Of a stretch of 64,000 bases of DNA, positions 39,729 to 50,080 are shown piece by piece; the first letter of the stretch is position 1, and each line of letters opens with the position of its first letter. The translations under genes were made by a program, and so were the position numbers. The stretch is from Dysidea avara (Eukaryota; Porifera; Demospongiae; Dictyoceratida; Dysideidae). The notes under the pieces are model-generated. The model worked only from the letters and a program-made list of their open reading frames with translations. It made no database searches and was not told where the DNA came from. Location of the stretch: contig NC_089274.1 in the NCBI RefSeq assembly GCF_963678975.1, positions 6,684,001 to 6,748,000 on the forward strand, in the 5' to 3' direction.

Positions 39729-40176
39729 TAGGGACCTGCCGATTATGCTCATTATTTTACCTATTATGCTATGCTGCACTGCTCAAAATTTTGCCTATTA
39801 TGCTAAAATTTATGCTCAATATTTACCTATTATGCTCAAATTATGCTCAATATTTATACCTCAGTTCTCGTGTTTTTCTAGTAAATTTGCACTTTATGAG
39901 AAAACAGTAAGTTGCTGAAGCATAGACTCTAAATCCCTGCTTGTCAAAATCCATGTCACGGTAAAGATCGATATACTCTAATAGAACAGTCAGCTGTCTT
40001 ATTTTCTGACTGTTCTATTAGAGTATATCGATCTTTTTCTGTGATATGTATTTTGATAAGTAAGAATTTATGGTAATGCACAAGTGTTCTGCCTATTATG
40101 CTAGCATTATGCTCAATGCTTTCAGGCACCTATTATGCTCATTTAATATTATGCCAGCATAATCGGCGGGTCCCTA
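39729..40176. mobile_element. MITE with TAGGGACCYGCCGATTATGC ends
   Basis: The left end is TAGGGACCTGCCGATTATGC; the right end is the complement of TAGGGACCCGCCGATTATGC. The interior repeats TATTATGCTCA. It contains a 31-bp-arm hairpin (39963-39993 paired with 40006-40036) built from the ACTCTAATAGAACAGTCA motif. It lies upstream of the second MINDY4 exon in gene E. Confidence 0.75.
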
Positions 40177-40240
40177 TCCAAAATTCATGTGCCTAATGCA
40201 TCAATTAGGAGAATGAAACTGATAGGTTCATAGTAAGACC

Positions 40241-40930
40241 ACAAATGTGACTGAATTTGACAAAACAAGGCTTCGACGCACAAAGCTTTGTTAGGAGATA
40301 TGGCGATTTTAAGGAATCATTGTGTAATAACTTCCCAGTGCCTACAGCTGTGCAAACAAAATTTGCACCAATTGTTCATCTGTTCACTAGCTATCACTGA
40401 GTGGGTGTATACATTTCTGATACCCAAAATTTGCCGTTTTGAGCAGCTTTTTTCGAGCGGGTAATAATATCACAGATGGTAGTACTAAGGGTGGGAGGGT
40501 GGGGGTAGTACTAAGGGTGAGAGGGTGGGGGTAGTACTAAGGGTGGGAGGGTGGGGGTGGACGGTGGTCTTAATATACGGGTATAAAATGGAGTAAGAAG
40601 ACGATTGGAGTCCAGAGGCCAAGTTTGGGCTCTCCATGGCCCTCAAATTACTCCAAATTGACTGAGAACACTATTGGCGAGCTCTCTGTGAAGTCCCAGC
40701 TCACTACACACCATTATCACAAAGCCATGGCCATTTAATGGTGCCAATCTCACACTCGTGGCTTTGACAGGGTCGGAAGAAAGCTGCTACAGAAACCAGA
40801 CTTGCCAGTGCTGAAGGAAGTACAGTGTGAAATATGATAGTGTATTAGACCAGCAATCCATTTCTGGTAAAATCGTAAGTTTGATTTTGTGTGTGTGGAA
40901 GCCTTGTTATATGAAATCCGGTCACAAATA
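40241..40930. mobile_element. Inverted-repeat element, GTGACC..TTTGACAAAAC family, copy 1
   Basis: The left end is TGTGACTGAATTTGACAAAA then CAAGGCTTCGAC. The right end is the complement of TGTGACCGGATTTCATATAA then CAAGGCTTCCAC. It resembles the outer element at 61561-62450. It carries the G-rich triplicate at 40489-40557. Confidence 0.65.
40489..40557 (+). repeat. G-rich 26-bp tandem repeat with G-quadruplex motifs
   Basis: Three units of TAGTACTAAGGGTGGGAGGG plus TGGGGG in tandem. Units 1 and 3 hold a full four-run pattern (GGGTGGGAGGGTGGGGG); unit 2 has one run broken (GGGTGAGAGGG). Confidence 0.8.
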
Positions 40931-41143
40931 TAGTTTGTCATCTACCAAAAGTCAAAATAGCAGATGATTTTAAATTTTACCGTAGAGTCTGGTTGTTAAG
41001 CACACATATATATTACCTGTTAAGCACATACGTACCTATTACTCGTACTTAATCATGTTTGATAAGCGCATGTGGACGAACACGAAGTTCCAACATGAGA
41101 TGCCACAACTTAACCATACTTAACCATACTTACTACAGGCACA

Positions 41144-41311
<168 letters not shown>

Positions 41312-41359
41312 TTTGCTTTATACAACAGCCGAGGCAGACAACCAATGGCATCACAGCCA

Positions 41360-41700
41360 TCTAGTTAGTCAAAAATGGGCTTCACATGTACGAAATCAGT
41401 ACAGCAGCACACTATGTATACCGTTATACAGTGAAACCTGAGTTGTGTATTTAATATGCAGTTGTGTTCATTTTTTAAGTGTCCACATAAACTGGTTCCA
41501 CATACGACATATATGTATATGAAAGCATGCAGATTGTTACAGTGTGGGTGCATACACTGCAGCTGGCAATATGGCACTGTAGTTGTCTTCATTTAGTAGT
41601 TCCAACAAATAGCTAATAGTCTAGCTGCAAGACTTGCATAAATAGTGAAATGATAGTCAGTAAATAAATTCGTATACAATCCTCCTAGAATCACCCCTAG
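41360..41700. repeat. Block-duplication flank, copy 2
   Basis: Similar to 21170-21580 in the same orientation (see that entry). A decayed CAGTGAAACCTG-type MITE end lies inside near 41429 and appears to account for part of the divergence. Confidence 0.6.
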
Positions 41701-41808
41701 TCCAGCGCTCATGTGGATGTTGACTACATTTAACACGTAGTAGTGGTAATACTATGTGGTGGCCATACACATGCACAAATGTATGTAGCTACAGTTTACA
41801 CAGGGTTA

Positions 41809-42181
41809 GGCCACTCCAAATAAATTATCTGTTTCCCGTCCTGGACTCAGGCATATTTGTATGCGGGTGGGCGGTCCATTTCCATTATTTCATTATAAGA
41901 TTGGCTAGCTTTTCAAGCCATTATTTACCTGGCACAGCCAAAAAGGCTGCATAAAAACATGCTTAAGCTTGTTCCTTTCTTTGTAAGTTGCAAAAATAAC
42001 TCAAACGTGAAATTTGTACTGACTTGATAGCACTGCTGACACTGTTTCAAGATACTGAGCCTATCAGTATGCAAGAATAACCGGAAAATAATGGAAGAAC
42101 ATGGAATAATGGAACATTAAGAGCTGGCAGTAACCAGATGTGGGCAGTGGACGGGAAACGGAGAATTTATTTGGATTGGCC
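41809..42181. mobile_element. Harbinger-like MITE
   Basis: A 373-bp element with inverted ends GGCCACTCCAAATAAATTAT and the complement of GGCCAATCCAAATAAATTCT. It is flanked by TTA on both sides (41806-41808 and 42182-42184). A 3-bp TWA duplication is the mark of PIF/Harbinger elements. Confidence 0.75.
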
Positions 42182-42279
42182 TTATTATGAATTCCATAAT
42201 GTGGCTTTCTAACAGGAAGATTCAAGAATGCATGTATATATTACATTTATATACACTGAAATGGATCAGAACCCTTGCC

Positions 42280-43447
42280 CAGTGGCGTAGCCAAGGGTGG
42301 GCATGGGCGGGCATTTGCCCAACCATCACAAACTTTTGCCCAACCATCACAAACTTTTGCCCAACCATCACAAGTAGCTTAAGATTCACGCGAGGATTCA
42401 CAGCAGCACACAAAACAATCCTACTTTAATACTGTAAAGCGTAAACGTGTACCTCATTTGTTGAACCATGACCGTATCTCTAAGCTACAGTCGTCAGTAG
42501 GATTCAGTGTGGATGGTGCTGGCAGCAAAAGATTTCGTTTCAGTGGACTTGTCAAGCGTCAGTATTATTTTTGACTAGACATTGGGTGACCTGCAGTTCG
42601 AATCCTGGGGTTGGAGGGATTTTTTTCCTTACTTTGGCCCCTTTTCTGTTGCACCTTTTCAGCTATAAGTCACTAAGTCTAAGTCCTTGAAATTAGGTTA
42701 GGTAATCCTAAGGCTGCAGCACATGTTGCTGTCAGACCTTTAGTGCTGGTCACTGTAAAGCACCGATACAATACAATAAGGAAAGTACCGTATAGCCTAA
42801 CTTACTGCTGATGAAAGGAAACGGGAAAGCCTACTCTTCTAGATAACAATAATGGCAGACGACTGGAAATGGAGAAAAGGTCAAGTCATTATAAAGTGTC
42901 ACCACTGTCACGTGCACAATTTGTACTGATTAACCGAGTTGTGGTTGGCACCAGATTCATGCAAAATGTACATTGGCTGCTATAAGTCTGGGATGAAGCA
43001 TTCTTGGCATGCTGATATTTGTGATAAGACTCATTATAGTTCATAAATTAGCACCCCCGGCCTTTATTTGGGGCCATGTGGCGTTTACTTTAAAATGCAT
43101 TACATATCGTTGTGGTGGTTGGTCTGTAAGCTATACTGCCAGTTGATTGTAGTAAATATGTGATGAACTGTTTACATTGTTGGTTCTTGTAGATTCAGCA
43201 GTTTGATGTCACGTGATGCTCGGCTACGACGATTGTCGGTGGATGCCTGCCCTACAAGTTTAATAGAATAGCATATAGCTAGTAAATGTTTGCATGCATG
43301 CAAGCAGCATTTGTTTACGGCCTTGTGTGCATACACTTTTCAATTTTTTCTTTGATAATGTCTCACATGAAAGTGAGCGTGTTTCTTGTGTGTGTAGTTA
43401 AGTTGATGTTATGCCCAACCATCAAATATTGGCTGGCTACGCCCCTG
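42280..43447. mobile_element. hAT-like non-autonomous transposon, 1.17 kb
   Basis: Ends CAGTGGCGTAGCCA and TGGCTACGCCCCTG, flanked by an exact 8-bp duplication CCCTTGCC (42272-42279 and 43448-43455). GCCCAACCATCA is repeated three times near the left end and occurs once near the right end. No transposase ORF was seen. A SINE-like sequence is nested inside. Confidence 0.85.
42560..42785 (+). mobile_element. SINE-like sequence nested in the hAT element
   Basis: It contains a good B-box-like stretch (GCAGTTCGAATCCTGGGG near 42593) and a tail (TGTAAAGCACCGATACAATA) similar in style to the end of other SINEs in the window (near 39088). No convincing A box was found. Confidence 0.45.
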
Positions 43448-44222
43448 CCCTTGCCACAGTGATAGTAAATCAAATTCATGCATGTCAGCATGAGACCACT
43501 AGTCTTGCCAGCCAGCCTGGTCATTTGGTTGGGCTGCTAGTGGAGGACACTGGTAGACCCTCAGAATTGTAGCTCTATAGTTGTATTATGTAATTTTCAA
43601 TTAGTATACAAGCTTTCCACACATTTTGTGCATAGCTACAATTATAGTATGACATGGCAACGTAAACTGCATGCATGTGACCATGTTACTTGTGATCTCA
43701 TAGTCTCGTCTGCCAACCTGTATTTTTTCTTTTATCATTGTGGGGCACTAAAGGTTATCTCGTGATGATTGGATGTTATACATAATTTATTCTTTTACAA
43801 TTCTATAAACAAGAATGACACAAGTCTTAGATCATTGTTCTTGTAGATTGTCCCATCTGAGTTGAAACAATTGTGGTGACACTAGGGTTATATGTACTAG
43901 CATGCTGCACTGTGCTGAACCATTTCAACCATTTGGATATCTTCAGTTCTGGCTCTAGTACTGACTGTAGGAGAAAATTCTAGTTTAGGGACAGTTTGGG
44001 AGACTCACGCTGCTGATAGACGTTGGTAATACATAGAGTATGGTTTCAGTGTCCAGCTAGGAATATGTTTAAACTATGTTATTTCATCAACTGACTTTAG
44101 AATACAGTTTTCAAGTTTGTATGATAGACACTTGATTGATGGCTTCTACCATCTGACATGGACGATATAACACTTAGCTATAACTTTTCTCAATTGCTAA
44201 GGAATGTGAGATTACACTGCCT

Positions 44223-44498
44223 CATAGGCGGTGGAGACGGGGTGCCATGGCCCCCCACTTTTATGGGACACTGTTTGCAAGAAAAGATCGAGATACTCTA
44301 ATAGAGCAGTCACAGTATTCAGAGAAGCAGTGTAGCAAGTAACTTAGCTACGTATGTATGTATAGTTATAAATAAGGAGATATAATCAGTGGAGAGCAGC
44401 TATTACCAGCAGGCTGTGACCTTTTTTTTTTTTTTTTTTGGTCTTCAACTTACAGCTGGCCTGACCCCCTCACTCTTTGGCCTACTCCACCGCCCCTG
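44223..44498 (+). mobile_element. hAT-like MITE (CATAGGCGGTGGAG ends)
   Basis: A 276-bp element with ends CATAGGCGGTGGAG and CTCCACCGCCCCTG. It is flanked by CACTGCCT (44215-44222) and CACTACCT (44499-44506), an 8-bp duplication with one mismatch. Its interior has GATCGAGATACTCTAATAGA and a T run followed by GGTCTTCAAC, shared with the elements at 15900, 39234 and 48596. Confidence 0.7.
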
Positions 44499-45039
44499 CA
44501 CTACCTGCAAAACTATGATGATAGTGTTAAGTATAACCAAGACTGCTTTGTGGGACACCATAGATAACTTGAACTAATTTCTAGGTTGGTTTGGCAGCAA
44601 TCAGTTACCTTCTGAAAACTGATACATTTCAAAATAATCCTCCGCTACTATTCTCAGACAACATTAATGATGACAGTTGAAATGCAGTGAATAACTAGTT
44701 AGAGCTGCAGTTTTTCTGTTAGTAGTTGTAGTTATAGTAACCAGCTAACTACTGCATGGTTTTTAGTGTTATATATGCTTCATCTTTCTATTTTTAGTTT
44801 ACTTTTGCTCAAGACACTTTTTGACCTACGTAACACATGTAATTATTATTATTATTAATACTTTACAGAACTGTACAGATCAATAAACAAAATTAAACAA
44901 TATTTAAGAGCTTATAACAATTAAATTACAGAACTGAAGGTCTACCAGTGTCTTGCACTGGTAGCCATAATTAATTACTTACAAATTACAATAAGCTATA
45001 TAACTACAAATAATAATTACAAGGGGTAGCTATAAAGAG

Positions 45040-45300
45040 TACAAGTTAAAGAATAAAATAGTTTGTAGGAGCTGGAATGTTTAAACATTTGGAACAGGGG
45101 CAACGGAAATAAAAAGTAGATAGGTTATTACTGTCAAAATTGTTAACAAAATGATTCCAAAAATAATTCTTGAGTTTGAATTTGATAGTTAGGAGGGTTT
45201 GGGATAAGTCAATTAATGGTAAGCTGTTCCACAATCTGGGTATACGGTAGATGTAAAACTGTGTTTATAGTGTGATCACAGATTACAATTAGCTACACTA
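45040..45300 (-). mobile_element. LINE 3' reverse-transcriptase tail fragment
   Basis: The minus strand encodes FYIYRIPRLWNSLP followed by LIDLSQTLLTIKFKLKNYFW and a Cys-containing end (FRCPCSKCLN), the usual end of non-LTR reverse-transcriptase ORFs. The frame stays open for over 65 codons, so it is less decayed than the one at 5988-6205. It belongs to a different LINE lineage from that copy. Confidence 0.7.
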
Positions 45301-45604
45301 AAAGGTAGCTGTGCATGTCTATATTATTATTATTGGGGGTGAGCTTTAGCGAACTCCATCATATGTGAGGATAGCTGTGATGAATCATATTATACTTACT
45401 TATTCTTTGTGCTTGCTTGATTGCCTTGAATGTACTGTGCTCCTTATAAGGGATAAAACTATATTATCATCGTAGACCAAATATTACAACTCTACAATAA
45501 CACACCTAAGTGTGATCTTTAATATTATATATATACATCTCAACCACTATGCCATCTATCTAATACAACCACATGAATCCACTAGTGATATCTAGCAATT
45601 ATAC

Positions 45605-45657
45605 ATATTATCAAGAGTTTATAATGGTGTAGGGCCATTATAAACTCTTGATATTAT
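45605..45657. repeat. Near-perfect short hairpin
   Basis: TATCAAGAGTTTATAATGG pairs exactly with CCATTATAAACTCTTGATA around a 7-nt loop. It is isolated in intergenic sequence; function unknown. Confidence 0.75.
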
Positions 45658-46290
45658 ATACGCTGGTACATGTAACTCTGGCCTGTCAACCTGAGATACT
45701 GACTGATTTATCATGCATACATGCCATCCTGTGTGTTGATATAATTTGATATGCTCAAAATATATTGTCACTCAGTAATTTTTGCGCCAAACTCTCAAAT
45801 TAAATGAGCTATTGCATGGCTTCATGTTATGGTTGCAAACTATTTGCAGTGAGAATACTACATTGTAGAATGTCTATAAACTGTCAGTACTGAATAAGAC
45901 ATCACATATACCTAGCTGTATCCTTGCAAGCAAACAATACCATAAGGCTAGAAGAGATTACTATAATAAAGTAGGCTTGTCCTTACAATGCCATGCATTC
46001 ACCCATAGTCAAACTAAAAGTTTGGGATTCATCAGTAGGAGAGTCATGCAGATGTCTGTGGTGGCTTTCCAATGATAATCATAATAATAATTTCTTAAGT
46101 GTACATACAAAAATAAAAATGTAGTATAAATACATAGCTATAAGTAATTAAATCTCTCTTCATTCATTTAGTACAGTTTACATATATATATACATGATAT
46201 AATATAATACTGCAATGATTCTTCATTGATGAATTTTATTTAGCTATATAATATACGTATATGCATTTCAAAATAATAAATATAAGAGTG

Positions 46291-48119
46291 TCATAGTTTA
46301 ATGTCACACTTGAAGAATGCCACATCATCAACAACAAATTCAGGATTATCCAGTATTGATAGTGGAGCAAATTTAGGACAACCAGATGCCACATTCATGT
46401 CTGATTTTGGTCGATGAAAACTAGTACTGGTTGGGTTGGGTTGGAATGACTGTACAATATTGTTGTTGCCTTTCTGGTTCACTAATGTCATTGTCACCAT
46501 ATGCTTAAAAGGCCATTCTAGTAAAGCATCATATTCTCCCTTCATGATGGTAAGGAAGTAAGATATGTAACGTCCCTTGCCACTACCATCACCATCTAAA
46601 TACACACGTAGACACAGTCTGTACCCAAACCTGCTGGTGTAAAATGGTGCTGAATATAAACTGACAGTCTTTCCTAGTAGAGCATCCCTTCTACGTCTGG
46701 TGATATCTGGTATCTTCCATATGTAGTGACCATCATATGAAGTAGCTTGAAGTGTTTGCAAGGTGAGAGACACTTCTTCATAAGTATGATTGATCTCATT
46801 GATGCTTGCTTGCAGGGTGGCTAGTAGATCTTCAACTCCTGTTAATCTGAATGTAATGTCTTTTTGCTTGCTTTGAACTTCATTGAATTGTAAAACATGT
46901 TCTTTGTGGTTACTGCCGTCTACTTTTTCATTTAGTTTTCTAATTTCTGAATGCATTAATTTTTCCATATCTTCCAAACTATTAAGGCTACTGATACTGG
47001 TGATGCCATTTGGCTTTTGAAGCGAATGAGGGGATTGAGACTTTTGGGAAGATAGATATTTACAAACTAGGAGAATATGATCCTTCTGGCATTCGTCCAT
47101 GTGTCTTGCCAATTCTTTATCATTCCTGCCCTTAAAGCGACAGCCCAAAAAACCAAAAGAACATTCTAAGTTATCATCAAGTTGTAATTTTGTGATCTCT
47201 TCACTACAACCTTCATTGGGACGTGATACTTCGACTAGTCGACACTCTTCCTTCAAATGTTTCTGTAAATACAGCATATAATACAGTCAAACGCTTGATG
47301 CATTCAATTTAGTACAATGTGCTATACCTGGTAGTGTCGATACTCGTCAGTCCAGCTACAATGAGGACAGGTGACTATGTTGGAATCAATTTCCTTGGCT
47401 ATTGCCTTGTCATGGAAGTACTGTAAAAAAAGAAGATATTTCAATGGTTACAAACCTAACAGATCTAATGGCACACATTTAAGTGGCAATGTACGCAGTT
47501 ATTTATATTCATACAAGGGGTAGTCACTTCCATACCGCCAATTGATGCACTCACAACCGGGATCAAAAAGTTTGATTGCCAAAATATTGCTTTGATCACT
47601 TGATTTCATCTTTCCATGAGTCTTGATTCTTGATCGTCAACCGTATAAGCTTAGTAAATTCTCGTGTTACCCAAAGTTAGCTTTCCAAAGGTGCTTGATC
47701 CCCACTTTTACGGACGCCTTAATCGCTTGATTCACTGCAAAAATACCCCTTGATCACTTGATTAAATCTTGATCCCGGTCGCAAGTGCATCAATTGGTGG
47801 TGTGGAGGTGACTGCCCCTTGTCATACAAGTAAGTTATTCGATAGCTAGCCGCTTACCCCAGTGAAATCAACATTTCTTTGACATTTTTCACAGAAGAAG
47901 GTTTGTGAGCTACGTAGTATATACAAGATCAACTATATCACTTGTTTAAGCTGGTTATTACCTTTGTTGCTTTAGTTTCATAGCACACGGAGTACATATT
48001 CGATGGCCGCACTGAAGCTGAAGGGGTCCGTTTAGTAAAAAGCCACAACGAACACATTGTAATCGCTGGTCCAGTGTATGGACAAGCGGAGTTTGTGTTA
48101 CCACATGCCAAGTGGTCAT
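46291..48119 (-). CDS. TRAF-like RING E3 ubiquitin ligase, gene D (zinc-finger-reduced by exon fusion)
   Basis: Four exons: 48119-47962, 47909-47858, 47420-47328 and 47262-46291. They sum to 1275 nt, giving 424 aa. The RING is CVRC, CGHRICTPC, FFCEKC. The last exon starts like the zinc-finger exon of A-C (KHLKEECRLVEV) but after QLDDNL jumps in frame, without an intron, to the Cys-rich start of the MATH exon (ECSFGFLGCRF), then coiled coil and MATH. About half of one finger, the 75-nt exon and the introns between them are absent. The first Cys of the remaining finger is Arg (SRPNEGC, where paralogues have SCPNEGC or PCPNESC). RING and MATH look intact. The 47421-47857 intron holds a 308-bp inverted-repeat element. 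It is probably functional as a short TRAF, but zinc-finger function is doubtful. Confidence 0.88.
47514..47821. mobile_element. Inverted-repeat element with 5-bp duplication in a gene D intron
   Basis: A 308-bp element with ends CAAGGGGTAGTCACTTCCAT and the complement of CAAGGGGCAGTCACCTCCAC. The inverted match continues for about 50 nt (CCAATTGATGCACT, CCGGGATCAA). It is flanked by TCATA at both sides (47509-47513 and 47822-47826). It lies between exons 2 and 3 of gene D. Confidence 0.75.
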
Positions 48120-48877
48120 TACAAATTTCACATTAAACCTGGTTGAAACCTGCGCTACTTCGTATTCCCCTGTATTTATATAGCCCGGTCAGTTGCACCA
48201 TTATGGTATCACTGACCGCATGCCAGGATGTGACGATTTTCATGGTAAAATAGAAGCCTTACAAGAAAGCCAAATATAGTCACTAGCTGATACTGAATCC
48301 AGTTAGTGCCGGAGCATGCTAGTCCAGCAAGCAGAGTACACTGAATTCTCTAAAACCTAGACATGTAGGATCTGTGCATGTGGTAACTGCACTCTAGTTT
48401 GTAGAGGATGAATATTGGTAAATTTCTGTTCGCCTTTGCATGCATTTTCATCGGGAGTGGGACTTATCACCCCGCTAGAAACATTTTCGTCTTGATTACA
48501 TAACTCTGATCGTTAAGTTCCCCGTGCACGGTAGCTAGCTACCCAGCTGCATGGCCAAGCAAGATATATATTCCCAGACTGGCCTCAGTATAATTCATAG
48601 GCGGCGGAAGGGGGGGGGGGGGGGGGGGGGGCTAGGGGGCTAAAGCCCCCCTTCGGTCTGCTGAGGGGGGGCTTAGCCCCCCCTCAGAATGATATCACAC
48701 CGAAATTATCTTTCTTGGAGTGGGGCTGAAAACCGTGATAAAGATCGAGATACTCTAATAGAGCAGTCACTCTAATAAAGTATTCGGTGTGTAGCGAGCT
48801 ATGTAAGGATTTTTATGTAGTTTATCAGCTAGAAATGGTAGCTGGTGCGGTGGAAAGCTCTTGTCAGTTGGTTGTGA

Positions 48878-48908
<31 letters not shown>

Positions 48909-50080
48909 GGTCTCACCTTACCTCAGCCCAGCCCCCCCTCATATCAACTACTTCCTCCGCCGCTGGACTATAATTAACTATATAACTACAACCATGCAGG
49001 CTTGCAATATAGTTTATAGCTCAATTTCAGTTCTACATGCATTGACATAAAATCCTTGGAATTATTGTTCCATACTGAACCGATTTAGTTATATGCAATT
49101 CCACTAGATATATGCACAGTATAGTCCATATGAATACCAATTTCATTGCCACCATTATATGTATAGAAATTCTTCATGGCCTCAATCTAGTGGCTGTCTC
49201 CGTGATGTTCTGGCCTTTATCTTCATCATCATCAATACTGCATGCTTTCTCATTTAGTAATGATGGTTCTCTCTTTATACTAACACTTTTGCAATTAACA
49301 GCTGCATGTGCACAGACCTTGTGCTACTATAGCGTTATTAGATTCATGCATGATCACTATATCTACAGATCATGACCTTACTCATGAATATGACTAAAAC
49401 TAGAAGCTGTGGTTGGAAGCCACAAAAAACTTATCAATTTTGAAAATGCTGCAATCTGATTAGTATACTACATCTATTCTTGCAGTTCACAAGACCCTTG
49501 CTCGTACCCAATCTATGAAATATGTATTTAAAAATGGATCAGTATAGTAGGTAAAGTTATTTACTCCCTTCATGGCATCAAATTGAGTAACAGTAGGCTA
49601 TTTTAGACAGTATTATTATGACTGATCTTACAAATTATAATGAATTATGATAGTGTTTCGGACAATTAGCTACAATTCAAAACTGAGTAAAATTTAATCT
49701 TTGCATGTCTGCAAGCATGGCATGCTTTTAACAAAAATTTAACACAAAATGTGAAGTATTGAAATGCGCTAGGACAAAATTTGAAGTCCAGGCCTGATGA
49801 ATGGCATAGCTATAGCTGCTTTCACAAAATATGTGTGAGGACCCGATTTTCAACCTATCATAATTATAATGAGTGATATGGTGTCATGAAACATTACAAA
49901 TGCAGTCATATTCTATCATGACAACCAACTTTGCAACCCCTGTGTATATTGAGTTCACTGTGCAAGACTCTATTAAATGTGTACAGTAAGTATATAGAGT
50001 ATACAATTCTGCCAATCATCTTGTTTTACTTGATACAGTATCTTAGAAGAAATTAAGAGTGAATTCGACTATAGTTACCA
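48120..50080. other. Intergenic region between TRAF D and MINDY4 F
   Basis: It holds the MITE at 48596-48967; otherwise nothing recognisable. The open frames at 48787-49050 and 49112-49375 have no coding features; the first runs through the MITE's poly-T tract. Confidence 0.55.
48596..48967. mobile_element. MITE (CATAGGCGGCGGAAG ends)
   Basis: Inverted ends CATAGGCGGCGGAAG and the complement of CCAGCGGCGGAGGAAG, flanked by TATAATT (48589-48595 and about 48969-48975). It has a G run of about 28, a GGGGGCTAAAGCCCCCC hairpin, GATCGAGATACTCTAATAGA and a T run of over 20 followed by GGTCT. It is related in structure to 44223-44498. It lies just upstream of gene D. Confidence 0.65.

Noticed and set aside
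43900-43990. Stretch resembling the TCTGGCTCTAGT of MINDY4 exon 1
   Set aside because: It is on the wrong strand, outside the block, and the match does not extend to the coding region or a splice donor.
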